A DNA stretch of 64,000 bases from positions 1 to 64,000 of the forward strand of contig NZ_JACYXK010000017.1 of assembly GCF_014842975.1 (NCBI RefSeq), written 5' to 3'. The position numbers and the translations under genes are program-made. The notes under the pieces were generated by a model, which saw only the letters and a list, made by a program, of their open reading frames with translations, was not told where the DNA came from and made no database searches. This DNA comes from Rhodanobacter sp. DHB23. Its GTDB lineage: Bacteria > Pseudomonadota > Gammaproteobacteria > Xanthomonadales > Rhodanobacteraceae. Positions 47,130-56,235 of this stretch are shown piece by piece (the stretch's first letter is position 1; each line of letters opens with the position of its first letter).

Positions 47130-48341
47130 TCACACGGACCGCGTCGCCACCACCGGCGGCACCGCCGCCGCGCGCAACGCCGGGCCGAGCACCGCGAGCT
47201 GCCCCAGCACCCACAGCGCCAGCGCGCCCATCGGCAGGTAGTACAGCGGCAGGTGCGGCAGTTCGTAGAACTTCATCAGCACCGCGTTGATCACGTAGGC
47301 CAGCAGCATGCCGAGCGCGATGCCGAACGTGACGATCAGGAAATTCTCGGTCTGGAAGTAGCGCAGGATGTCGCCGCGCGTGGCGCCGATCGCACGGCGG
47401 ATGCCGATCTGCTTGCGCCGCTGCGCCACCCAGAAGCTGGCGAGGCCGACGATGCCCAGTGCGGTGACGAGCAACAGCGCGACGATCACGCCGACCAGGA
47501 TGCCGGCCATCGCGCGATCCGCCTGAAAGTAACTATCGCGCAATTCGCCAATCGTGCGACTGGCCTGCTGGTCGAGCACGGCCTCGGGAACGATGCTGGC
47601 GATCGCCGCACGCGCATCGCGCAATACCTGCTGCAAATGCGCCGGGTCGGCACGTAACAGGTAGTTGTTGGTGAGTTGCTTGCCGGGCAATGCCGGCACG
47701 AACACCGACCATTCGCGCGTGGACGGCCCGCCCTCGCCGCCACCTGGTCGCGCGAAATGCGCCAGCACGCCGGCCACGCGAAAGTGGTACTTGCCCATCC
47801 AGAACTCCTTGCCCAGCGGCGATTCATCCGGCCACAGATGCCCGGCCAGCGCGCGCGTCACCCATACGGAGGCGTCCGCCGGCAGGAAGTTTTCGACGGC
47901 CTGGAAATCGCCCTGCGCAGGCGCCGAACCGGCTACAACTTGCAGGCCAAGCGCCTCGAAGCTGCCCGGCCCTGCGACATAGAAATCCACCACGCCACCG
48001 GAATGCTGGCCTGCCGCGTCCAGTGTGATGCCTGCGGTGCCGGCATGGTTGCCGAAGGGCACCGCGTTGATCACGCTCACCGACTGCACGCTGGGCAACT
48101 TACCCAGGCCGGACAGCACGCGCGCATTGACGTCGTTTGCATTGCAGTCGTCGCAATCCAGCGTGATCTGTGCGAGTGCGGCCTCGTCCACGCCACTGTG
48201 GATGTTCATCGCCTCCATGCGCGAGGCGATCAGGAAGCAAGCGTTGCATAACACCGCGCAGGCAAGCGCGACTTCCAGCGCGATCAGCAGCGTGGCGAGG
48301 CGATGTTTGCGCAGTGCCGAAAGAATGGGCTTGATCTGCAT
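47130..48341 (-). CDS. MacB/FtsX-type ABC permease, B subunit of pair 5
   Basis: At 403 residues this is the shortest B subunit. It starts MQIKPILSALRKHR at 48341. Its periplasmic domain carries a distinctive CDDCNAND stretch near residue 65, so two cysteines lie close together there. The coupling segment is AQRRKQIGIRRAIGATRGDI and the tail is VPPVVATRSV. It follows A5 by 44 bp and precedes the hydrolase gene by 54 bp. Confidence 0.9.
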   Translation of the reverse strand: MQIKPILSALRKHRLATLLIALEVALACAVLCNACFLIASRMEAMNIHSGVDEAALAQITLDCDDCNANDVNARVLSGLGKLPSVQSVSVINAVPFGNHAGTAGITLDAAGQHSGGVVDFYVAGPGSFEALGLQVVAGSAPAQGDFQAVENFLPADASVWVTRALAGHLWPDESPLGKEFWMGKYHFRVAGVLAHFARPGGGEGGPSTREWSVFVPALPGKQLTNNYLLRADPAHLQQVLRDARAAIASIVPEAVLDQQASRTIGELRDSYFQADRAMAGILVGVIVALLLVTALGIVGLASFWVAQRRKQIGIRRAIGATRGDILRYFQTENFLIVTFGIALGMLLAYVINAVLMKFYELPHLPLYYLPMGALALWVLGQLAVLGPALRAAAVPPVVATRSV

Positions 48342-48385
48342 GGTGGCGGTACCTTTATGGAAAGCGCTCTGGTTGGGAGTGCGCA

Positions 48386-49675
48386 TCACAAAGCCTTCAG
48401 TTGCAGCGCCGGCGCGACGCGACAGGCACGCCACGCTGGCAACACGCCGGCCAGCACGCTGGTGGCGATCGCCACCGCGAACGTGGCCAGGAACATCGGC
48501 AGGTCGAGGCGGATGAGGTCGGCGTAGTCAGTCGGCTGCCGGCGCACCAACCACAGGCCCGCCATCGTCAGCAGCCAGCCGCCGATGCCACCGAGCAGGC
48601 CAAGCAGCCCCGCCTCCACCAGGCATTGTGCGAAGATCGCCGCGCGGCTCGCGCCCAAGGCGCGGCGCACGCCGATCTCGCCGCTCCGACGCAGGAACTT
48701 CGCCAGCAACAAGCCAATGGTGTTGAACAGGCAGATGGCGAGGAAGGCGAAGGCCAGCCAGTTTTGCAGGCGCACGTCGTCCGGCACCACGCCAAGGTAA
48801 TCCAGCCACTGCATCAGGCTGCGCAAACGCGTGACGCCGCTGGTGAAGCGGCCAAGCGATTTCTGCTGCGCGGCGTAATCGCCCAGAAACTGCTTGTACG
48901 CGGACACCTTGGCGGCATCGTCCAGTTGCACCCACAGCCCAACCCATTCGCATGGTGCATTCTGCAGATGGCCTGGCGTGGATGGCATATCCCAGCAGGT
49001 GAACTGCATGAAATGGCCGTCGTTGATCTCCAGGCCGGAGGTCAGCGGCGTCATCACGTCCTGCGGCCTGGTGTAGTTTCCCCATGCCTCGTAGAACAGC
49101 GGCGCAGGCCGCCACGGCTTGAGCACGCCGACGATATGCAAGTCGCTGCGACCCAGACGCAGGGTGCGGCCCACGCTATTGGCACCGCCGAACAGCTTGT
49201 TGTTGAGATCGTCGGAGATCACCACTACCCGCGCATGTTGCGCGTCATCGTCCGCGCTCCAGCCGCTGCCATAGTGGAACGGTACGCCGAACATCGGGAA
49301 GAAATCCGTCGTGGTCGAAAGCATGTCCAGCTGCAGTGGCGGCACGGCGGACTCCGGCGCGACTACTTTGATCGCGCTGTTCACGATCAACGCTTGGCGG
49401 TCGGCGCGATGTGCTCCCCACAGATCCATCGCGGAGTGGTAATCCATTACGTAAGCCGGCTCCTTGGCATGTGGCCGGGCGATGTCCGGATTCAACTGCG
49501 CATAGAACAGGTGCGCGCTCCTGCCCGGCAGCGGGTCGCCGGACAGGATGTGCATCACCGTCAGCGTGGTCATGGACGCGCCGATACCCACCGCGATGGC
49601 CAGCACCATCAGCACGGTGAGCACCTTGTTGCGCTTGAGGCTGCGCAAGGCCAGGTCCAGGTAATAGCCGAACAT
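48386..49675 (-). CDS. MacB/FtsX-type ABC permease, A subunit of pair 5
   Basis: The 429-residue product begins MFGYYLDLALRSLKRNK and is the shortest A subunit. The coupling segment is FLRRSGEIGVRRALGA and the cysteine pair is C227 and C242. AAGGAG precedes the ATG at 49675; an in-frame ATG seven codons earlier is less likely. The periplasmic domain lacks the RPPNVRL form after QQKSLGRF and has TSGVTRL instead. Confidence 0.9.
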   Translation of the reverse strand: MFGYYLDLALRSLKRNKVLTVLMVLAIAVGIGASMTTLTVMHILSGDPLPGRSAHLFYAQLNPDIARPHAKEPAYVMDYHSAMDLWGAHRADRQALIVNSAIKVVAPESAVPPLQLDMLSTTTDFFPMFGVPFHYGSGWSADDDAQHARVVVISDDLNNKLFGGANSVGRTLRLGRSDLHIVGVLKPWRPAPLFYEAWGNYTRPQDVMTPLTSGLEINDGHFMQFTCWDMPSTPGHLQNAPCEWVGLWVQLDDAAKVSAYKQFLGDYAAQQKSLGRFTSGVTRLRSLMQWLDYLGVVPDDVRLQNWLAFAFLAICLFNTIGLLLAKFLRRSGEIGVRRALGASRAAIFAQCLVEAGLLGLLGGIGGWLLTMAGLWLVRRQPTDYADLIRLDLPMFLATFAVAIATSVLAGVLPAWRACRVAPALQLKAL

Positions 49676-49727
49676 TTCCGTTTCTCCTTGTTGCATTTCC
49701 TTCCCCCGCTGGCGGAAGAAGGGGAAC

Positions 49728-50957
49728 TCACGCGCTCCGCGTCGCCACCACCGGCGGCACGTTCGCTGCGCGCAGCGCTGGACCGAGCACGGCGAGCTGG
49801 CCCAGTACCCACAGCGCGATCGCGCTGACCGGCAGGTAGTACCAGGGCATCCGCGTGATTTCGTAGTGCCGCATCAGGTACAGGTTGATGCCGTAGGCCA
49901 GCGACATGCCGAGCACCACGCCGGCGCCGCTGAGCAGGAAGTTCTCGGTCTGGAAGTACTGCAGGATGTGGCTGCGGCTGGCGCCCACCGCGCGGCGGAT
50001 GCCGATCTGCTGGCGCCGCTGCCCCACCCAGAAGCTGGTGAGGCCGACGATGCCGAACGCGGTCACCGCGAGCATCACGACGCAGACCAGCACCAGCATC
50101 CACGCCATGCTGCGCATGTCGGCGAAGTACTGGTCGCGCATGTCCGAGTAGATCGCGCTCTTGGTCACGCCGTTGGGATTCAGCTCGTCGAGCTTCTGCT
50201 CCGCAGCGCGCATCACACGATCACGGTCGCCCGGCGCGCTGCTCAGCACATAGCGCCGGAGGTTGCCTTTGGAGCCTTCCGCGCTCATCGGGAAGAAGGC
50301 GCTGTAGTAGTTGGCCGCCTCGCCCGGACCATCGATGTTCGGGCGCAGCACGTCGGCGATCACGCCGACCACGGTGTAGTAATGCGACGTGGTGTAGTAG
50401 GTCTTGCCCAGCGCCGACTGCCCGGGCCACATGCGCTCCGCGATGCTGTGCGTCACCAGAGTCACGTGCGTCTCCGGCAGGGGCGCGCTGCCGAACGAGC
50501 TGTCCGCGTAGTCGTCGGCGTTGAAGAAGCGCCCTTCCAGCAGGCGCAGGCCCAACGCCTTGTCGGCACCTTCGCCGAGGAAGAACAGCGAGAAGTTGAC
50601 CGTCTTCTTGTCGAAGACGGACACATCCGGCGAGGTACCGAAGCTCCATCCCCAGTTGTTGTGGCTGAGCGGCAAGGTGCTGATTGCCCCTGCCGCCTGC
50701 ACGCCGGGAATGCCGCGCAGCGCCGCGAGGTTGCGCGGGATGTCGCTGCCGGCGGTTTTCTCGTCGGTGCCGCTCAGCCCGACCATGCTCAGGCTGTGCT
50801 CGTCGATGGCATTGGGCAGGCGGATGGCGCTCACGCGCTGGCCGATCATGAACACGGCATTGCACAGCACGGCGCAGGTCAGCGCGATCTCCAGCACGAT
50901 CAACACGGTCGGGATGCGGTGCTTGCTCAGGCTGGCGAGTATCGGACGGATTTCCAT
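49728..50957 (-). CDS. MacB/FtsX-type ABC permease, B subunit of pair 6
   Basis: The 409-residue product starts MEIRPILASLSKHR at 50957. The coupling segment is VGQRRQQIGIRRAVGASRSHI and the tail is VPPVVATRSA. The periplasmic domain has an aromatic-rich stretch (NNWGWSFG near 103, NFSLFFLG near 122) unlike its paralogs, pointing to a different ligand surface. It follows A6 by 10 bp. Confidence 0.9.
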   Translation of the reverse strand: MEIRPILASLSKHRIPTVLIVLEIALTCAVLCNAVFMIGQRVSAIRLPNAIDEHSLSMVGLSGTDEKTAGSDIPRNLAALRGIPGVQAAGAISTLPLSHNNWGWSFGTSPDVSVFDKKTVNFSLFFLGEGADKALGLRLLEGRFFNADDYADSSFGSAPLPETHVTLVTHSIAERMWPGQSALGKTYYTTSHYYTVVGVIADVLRPNIDGPGEAANYYSAFFPMSAEGSKGNLRRYVLSSAPGDRDRVMRAAEQKLDELNPNGVTKSAIYSDMRDQYFADMRSMAWMLVLVCVVMLAVTAFGIVGLTSFWVGQRRQQIGIRRAVGASRSHILQYFQTENFLLSGAGVVLGMSLAYGINLYLMRHYEITRMPWYYLPVSAIALWVLGQLAVLGPALRAANVPPVVATRSA

Positions 50958-50967
50958 GGGTATCTCC

Positions 50968-52275
50968 TCAGCTGGCCTTGAGTTGCGGTGCCGGCGCCAC
51001 CGCGCAGGCACGCCATGCGGGCAGCAGCCCGGCGATCAGGCTGGCCACCAGTGCCACCACGAAGGTGAACAGGAACATCGACAGGTCCAGGTGCGCGAGG
51101 CTGGCGTACTCGGCAGGCTGGTGGCGTATCCCGAACAGGCCCAGCTCGGCAAAGCCGAGGCCGAGCAGGCCGCCGACCAGGCCGACGATGCCGGCCTCGA
51201 CCATGAACTGGCCGAAGATCGCACCGCGCGTGGCGCCCAGCGCACGACGCACGCCGATCTCGCGCGAGCGGCGCAGGCACTTGGCCAGCAGCAGGCCCAC
51301 CGTGTTCAGCACGCAGATCAACAGGAAGCCGTACGCCAGGCCGGCCTGCAGCCGCACGTCGTCGGGCACTACCTGCTGGTCGCGCAGCCAGCCCATCAGA
51401 TCCAGCAGCGCGGTCTCGTCGCGGCTGAAGCGACCCTGGGCCACCTGTTGCTTCGCATAGTTGGCGAGAAACGTCCGGTAGTCGGCCACGGCCGCCTGGT
51501 CCGGCAGCTCGACCCACATGCCAAGCCACATGCACGGCGCGGCCGCGAGGTTGTCGACATCGGTGACCGCGTTGTAGCACTCGATGTCCTGCGGCCCCAT
51601 CTTCAGGTCCATGGCGGTCTTCAGCGGCAGGAACATCGCATCGCCATCGCCGCCGTAGTCATGGCCGCCCAGGTCCAGCGCATAGAAGCGCGGCTGCGGC
51701 GACCACGGCTTGAGCACGCCGACGATCCGGAAGTCGTGGTCGTTCATGCGGATCGTCTTGCCCACGCTGTTGGCGCCGCCGAACAGCTTCTGGTTGAGGA
51801 AGCCCGCGATCACGATCACCCGGGAACCACCCTCGTCGTCCGCCGCCGTCCAGCCGCTGCCGTACTCGAACGGCGCATCGAACAGGCCGAAGAAATCCGC
51901 CGTTGTCTGCACTCCGTCGCTGTAGAAGGGCCGCTCGTTGGCCCGCTGCGGCGCGATCTTGCCCGAGGTCAGCGCCACCGCCGCCTGCCGCTTCGCGCGG
52001 TGCGCGTGCAGCAGGAACATCGCGTCGACGTAGGTCATCGTCGCCGGCGGCTCGGTCTGGCCGGCGATATAGCCTTCTTTGGCGTTGGGATCGACCTGCG
52101 CATAGAACAGCCGGTCGCTCTTCTGCGGCAGCGGATCGCCCGAAAGCAGCCGCAGCACGGTCGTGGTGGTGATGCAGGCGCCGATGCCCAGCGCCAGCGA
52201 CAGCACCATCAATCCGGTGAGCACCCGGTGGCGTTTCAAGCTGCGCAAGGCCAGGTCTAGGTAATAACCGAACAT
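50968..52275 (-). CDS. MacB/FtsX-type ABC permease, A subunit of pair 6
   Basis: The 435-residue product begins MFGYYLDLALRSLKRHR. Its coupling segment reads CLRRSREIGVRRALGA, with an Arg where others have Gly before EIG. The cysteine pair is C233 and C248, in a changed context (ECYNAV rather than CWG). GAGGAG precedes the ATG. The GGHDYGGDGD stretch near 203-212 is glycine-rich, like DTGGFGGDG in A1. Confidence 0.9.
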   Translation of the reverse strand: MFGYYLDLALRSLKRHRVLTGLMVLSLALGIGACITTTTVLRLLSGDPLPQKSDRLFYAQVDPNAKEGYIAGQTEPPATMTYVDAMFLLHAHRAKRQAAVALTSGKIAPQRANERPFYSDGVQTTADFFGLFDAPFEYGSGWTAADDEGGSRVIVIAGFLNQKLFGGANSVGKTIRMNDHDFRIVGVLKPWSPQPRFYALDLGGHDYGGDGDAMFLPLKTAMDLKMGPQDIECYNAVTDVDNLAAAPCMWLGMWVELPDQAAVADYRTFLANYAKQQVAQGRFSRDETALLDLMGWLRDQQVVPDDVRLQAGLAYGFLLICVLNTVGLLLAKCLRRSREIGVRRALGATRGAIFGQFMVEAGIVGLVGGLLGLGFAELGLFGIRHQPAEYASLAHLDLSMFLFTFVVALVASLIAGLLPAWRACAVAPAPQLKAS

Positions 52276-52297
52276 GTCCGCTTCTCCTCAATTGCAG

Positions 52298-52324
52298 CCC
52301 TCTCCCGCAGGCGGGAGAAGGAAG
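52298..52324. repeat. Short CTCTCCC/GGGAGAA hairpin between pairs 7 and 6
   Basis: CCCTCTCCCGCAGGCGGGAG followed by AAGG forms a compact hairpin in the 52-bp gap between B7 and A6. It is placed so that it separates modules rather than subunits. Confidence 0.75.
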
Positions 52325-52327
52325 AGT

Positions 52328-53563
52328 TCACACGCTGCGCGTCGCCACCACCGGCGGCACGTTCGACGCACGCAGCGCGGGACCGAGCACCGCAAGCTGG
52401 CCGATGCCCCACAGCACCAGCGCGCCCACCGGCAGGTAGATGCCGGGCAGGCGCGGCAGTTCGTAATGCAGCATCAGGAACAGGTTGAGGCCGTAGGCCA
52501 GCACCATGCCGAGCGCGATGCCGAAGCTGGCGAGCAGGAAGTTCTCGGTCTGGAAGTAGCGCAGGATGTCGCCGCGCGTGGCGCCCAGCGCACGGCGCAC
52601 GCCAATCGTGCGGCGGCGCTGCCCCACCCAGAAACTGGCCAGGCCCACGATACCCAGCGCGGTGACGGTGAGCAGCGCCACGATCACGCCGACCAGGATG
52701 CCGGCCATCGCGCGGTCGTCGGCGAAATACTCGCGGCGCGCCGCGTCGTAGGTGCGCTTCACCAGCACCACGCGATTGGGATCAAGTTGCTTGAGCTTGG
52801 CCACTGCGGCCTTGAGCACCGCTCCGCGCTCCTGCGGCGACGTGCGGAGGATGTAGCTGGAACCGTCGGCCGCCGTCATGCTTATCGGCAGCACCGTGCT
52901 GTACTGGACGCCCTGCTCCAGCTGTTTCGGCCGCGCCAGGCTCGCGACCACGCCGATGACGCGGAACGGCAGGTTGTTGCCGAAATAGACCGTCTTGCCC
53001 AATGCGTCCTGCCCTGGCCACAGGCGCTTGGCAAGCCCGCGGGTGAGAATGATCTCCTGCGGCAGGCCACGCGCGTCGCCATCGTGCAACGCCTGCACCG
53101 CCGCATCGAAATCGACGTACTCGCCGGGCTGGAAATCGCGTCCCGCCACCAGTTGCGCACCCAGGGTGGGCAACAGACCCGGCCCTCCCATGAACTCCGC
53201 GACTTGCGCGGTCTTCTGTTGCTGGCGCGGATCGAGCATGAGGCTACCGTTGGAGTCGCTGCCGAAGCTGAAGGGCAACTGGTTGGCCACCGCCACCTGC
53301 CGTACTCCGGCAATCTGCCGCAAGGCGGCCAGGTCCGCTTCCGTCTGCGCCTTGGCATCGACGTTCTTGCCGACGTGGCCCAGCTGGATCTGCACCAGCT
53401 CGTGCTCGGCGATGCCACTGGGGAGATCCATGCGCTGCAGGCGCTGGCCGATCAGGAACACCGCGTTGCAGACGATGGCGCAGGTCAGCGCGATTTCCAG
53501 GATCAGCAACCACGCCGTGGTCTTGTGCCGCCGCAGGGTGGAAAGGATCGGTCGCAATTCCAT
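52328..53563 (-). CDS. MacB/FtsX-type ABC permease, B subunit of pair 7
   Basis: The 411-residue product starts MELRPILSTLRRHK. The coupling segment is VGQRRRTIGVRRALGATRGDI and the tail is VPPVVATRSV. In the periplasmic domain DPRQQQKTAQ near 112-121 is a Gln-rich loop not seen in other B subunits. It lies 82 bp after A7; the gap holds a hairpin (GCGGCCATCGACGGCCGC at about 53606). Confidence 0.9.
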   Translation of the reverse strand: MELRPILSTLRRHKTTAWLLILEIALTCAIVCNAVFLIGQRLQRMDLPSGIAEHELVQIQLGHVGKNVDAKAQTEADLAALRQIAGVRQVAVANQLPFSFGSDSNGSLMLDPRQQQKTAQVAEFMGGPGLLPTLGAQLVAGRDFQPGEYVDFDAAVQALHDGDARGLPQEIILTRGLAKRLWPGQDALGKTVYFGNNLPFRVIGVVASLARPKQLEQGVQYSTVLPISMTAADGSSYILRTSPQERGAVLKAAVAKLKQLDPNRVVLVKRTYDAARREYFADDRAMAGILVGVIVALLTVTALGIVGLASFWVGQRRRTIGVRRALGATRGDILRYFQTENFLLASFGIALGMVLAYGLNLFLMLHYELPRLPGIYLPVGALVLWGIGQLAVLGPALRASNVPPVVATRSV

Positions 53564-53645
53564 GGTGTCGCCTCATGCCCCAAGCGGAGCGTTTTCTTGA
53601 GAAGTGCGGCCATCGACGGCCGCTCCCGCGTGCAGGGCAAGCGGA

Positions 53646-54953
53646 TTAATTGCTCTTCAATTGCAGGGCAGGCGTCACCTGGCAGGCGCGCCACGCGGGC
53701 AGCAGGCCGGCCAGCAGGCTCGCACCCAGCGCCAGCAGAAAGGTGGCCAGCAGCATCATCGGATCGAGATGCGCCAGCGACGCGTACTCCGCCGGTTGAC
53801 GGCGCACCAGCCACAGGCCGGCCAGCGCCAGCAGCAGGCCGCCCGCGCCACCGACCAGCCCGACCACGCCGGATTCCACCAGGAGCTGCGCGAACAGCGC
53901 GCGGCGCGAGGCACCCAGCGCACGGCGCACGCCCAGTTCGCCGGCATGGCGCAGGAACTTCGCCAGCATCAGGCCCACCGTGTTCACCAGGCATACCAGC
54001 AGGAAACCGAAGGCCAGCCCCGCCTGCAGGCGCACGTCGTCGGGCACCACCTGCTGGTAAGCCAGCCATTGCATCACGTTGCGCAGCCGCACGTTCGGTG
54101 GCCGCTGGAAACGCCCCAGCGCCTTCTGCTGCTCGGCGTAGTGCAGAAGGAACTCCTTGTACCCGGCGACCTTGGCCGGGCTGTCCAACTGCACCCAGAA
54201 CTGCAGCCACGCGCAAGGCGAGTCATGGTCCGGCGCCTGGCCGGAGCCCCCGTTGCCCCAGCAGTCGACGCTGCCGTCGTGGGCCATGCCGAGGTCCTGC
54301 GAGGTGGACAGCGGCAGGAACACGCCTTCGTTCTCGTTGTAGTTCTTGCGGTTCAGGTCGTAGAAGTTCGGATTGGGGTGCCAGTCGCCGATCACGCCGA
54401 CGACGCGGAAGGCCGAGCCATCCAGCCGCAGCGTCTTGCCGGTGCTGTCGCCGCCGCCGAAAACCTTGTCGTTGAGCTGGCTGCTGATCACCACTACCCG
54501 CGCATGCGCATCGTCTTCCGCCTCGCCCCAGGCATGGCCATACTCGAACGGCACGCCGAACATGGGAAAGAAGCCTGCCGTGGTGAAGCGCATGTCCTCG
54601 TAGAACGGATCGAACGCGCCGTTCTCGGGCTGTATCGCCGCATCGCCGCCGGTCATCAGCGCCTGCCGGTCCGCGCGCTTCGCCTGCAGCAGGTTCATGC
54701 CGTCGATCCAGGCCATTTGATCCATCGGCTCCGTCTTGCCTGGCAGGTAACCATGGCCGTCACGGGGGTCGAGTTGCGGGTAATACAGCGACCCGCTGCG
54801 CCCCGGCAGCGGATCGCCGGACAGCACGTGCAGCACGGTAAGCGTGGTCATCGAAGCACCGATGCCCAGCGCGATCGCCAGCACCATCAGCGCGGTGAGC
54901 GCCTTGTTGCGCCGGAGGCTGCGCAAGGCGAGGTCGAGGTAGTAACCGAACAT
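53646..54953 (-). CDS. MacB/FtsX-type ABC permease, A subunit of pair 7
   Basis: The 435-residue product begins MFGYYLDLALRSLRRNK. The coupling segment is FLRHAGELGVRRALGA, with His-Ala where most have Arg-Ser. The cysteine pair is C231 and C247, and the post-domain stretch QQKALGRFQRPPNVRLRN is fully typical. GGAGGAG precedes the ATG, the strongest ribosome-binding site in the array. Confidence 0.9.
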   Translation of the reverse strand: MFGYYLDLALRSLRRNKALTALMVLAIALGIGASMTTLTVLHVLSGDPLPGRSGSLYYPQLDPRDGHGYLPGKTEPMDQMAWIDGMNLLQAKRADRQALMTGGDAAIQPENGAFDPFYEDMRFTTAGFFPMFGVPFEYGHAWGEAEDDAHARVVVISSQLNDKVFGGGDSTGKTLRLDGSAFRVVGVIGDWHPNPNFYDLNRKNYNENEGVFLPLSTSQDLGMAHDGSVDCWGNGGSGQAPDHDSPCAWLQFWVQLDSPAKVAGYKEFLLHYAEQQKALGRFQRPPNVRLRNVMQWLAYQQVVPDDVRLQAGLAFGFLLVCLVNTVGLMLAKFLRHAGELGVRRALGASRRALFAQLLVESGVVGLVGGAGGLLLALAGLWLVRRQPAEYASLAHLDPMMLLATFLLALGASLLAGLLPAWRACQVTPALQLKSN

Positions 54954-55001
54954 CTCTGTTTCTCCTCCAAATCCCCCTTCAAGGGAGAGGCTTCAAAGCC
55001 G

Positions 55002-56225
55002 TCACACGCTCCGCGTCGCCACCACCGGCGGCACGTGCGACGCGCGCAACGCGGGGCCGAGCACGGCCAGCTGGCCGATGATCCACAGCGTCACGGCACC
55101 CACCGGGAAATACCAACCCGGCAGGCGCCCCAGTTCGTAATGCAGCATCAGCACCAGGTTGAGGCCGTAGGCCAGCACCATGCCCAGCACGATGCCGAGC
55201 GTGGCGATCAGGAAGTTCTCGGTCTGGAAGTAGCGCAGGATGTCGCTGCGCGTCGCCCCGACGGCGCGACGGATGCCGATCTGCCGGCGGCGCTGCGCCA
55301 CCCAGAAACTGGCCAGGCCACCGATGCCGACTGCGGTGACGATCAACAGCAGCAGGCACACGCCCACCAGCATCCAGGCCATCGCGCGGTCGTTGCGGTA
55401 GTACTTGGCGCGCGCCGCTTCCAGCGTCCGGGCGTTCTTCGGCGACACCAGCCGCAACGGGCCATCGCCCTTCAATGCCTGCAAGGCAGTGCGGATCACC
55501 GCATCGCGCTGCGACGCGTCCTTCACGCGCAGCAGGTAGGCACCTTGCGCATACGACAGGTTCACCGGGAACAGCATGGCGTATTCGTAGGACTCCGCAG
55601 GCCCGTAATCCTTCGGCTGCACCAGTCGATCCACCACGCCCACGACGCGGTTGGTGCCGAAGGCATAGATCACCTTGCCGGCCGCCGACTGGCCCGGGAA
55701 AAAATGCTCGGCCAGCGCACGGGTGATGATGACCGGCACGGTGGCGCCGCCGCCTTCCAGCTGTTCGTCGCTGACGAATTCGTCCGGCTTGAACCAGCGC
55801 CCGTCGACCAATTTCAGGCCCAGCGTGCCAGCCAGCTGCGCGTTGCCGAAGTACTGGGTCACCGTGATGGTCGGCGCATTGGGCGCGTCGCTGAGGCCGA
55901 CGCCGCTTCCGCTGAACGAGTCGCCGAACAGGGTCTGGTTGATGATGGACACGCTGGCCACGTCGGGAATGGTGCCCAGCGCAGCGAGGTCGGTGCGCGT
56001 CTGCGCCATGATCGCCTCCGGCGAACCGGGCGCGACACTGCGCACCCCCACTTCCACGAGGTGCGCCTCATCGACGCCAGTGAGTCGATGCATGCGATCC
56101 AGCCGTGCACCGATCAGGAACAGCGCGTTGCAGACCACCGCGCAGGAGAAGGCGATTTCCAGCACCAGCAGGCATACCGCGATACGGTGGCGGCCAAGCG
56201 CGCTGAGGATGTGGCGGAAGTGCAT
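55002..56225 (-). CDS. MacB/FtsX-type ABC permease, B subunit of pair 8
   Basis: The 407-residue product starts MHFRHILSALGRHR. The coupling segment is AQRRRQIGIRRAVGATRSDI and the tail is VPPVVATRSV. The periplasmic domain contains a Gly/Ser-rich stretch (SFSGSGVGLSDAP, near 103-115). It follows A8 by 10 bp. No cysteines are seen in the periplasmic domain. Confidence 0.9.
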   Translation of the reverse strand: MHFRHILSALGRHRIAVCLLVLEIAFSCAVVCNALFLIGARLDRMHRLTGVDEAHLVEVGVRSVAPGSPEAIMAQTRTDLAALGTIPDVASVSIINQTLFGDSFSGSGVGLSDAPNAPTITVTQYFGNAQLAGTLGLKLVDGRWFKPDEFVSDEQLEGGGATVPVIITRALAEHFFPGQSAAGKVIYAFGTNRVVGVVDRLVQPKDYGPAESYEYAMLFPVNLSYAQGAYLLRVKDASQRDAVIRTALQALKGDGPLRLVSPKNARTLEAARAKYYRNDRAMAWMLVGVCLLLLIVTAVGIGGLASFWVAQRRRQIGIRRAVGATRSDILRYFQTENFLIATLGIVLGMVLAYGLNLVLMLHYELGRLPGWYFPVGAVTLWIIGQLAVLGPALRASHVPPVVATRSV

Positions 56226-56235
56226 GGGCGCTCTC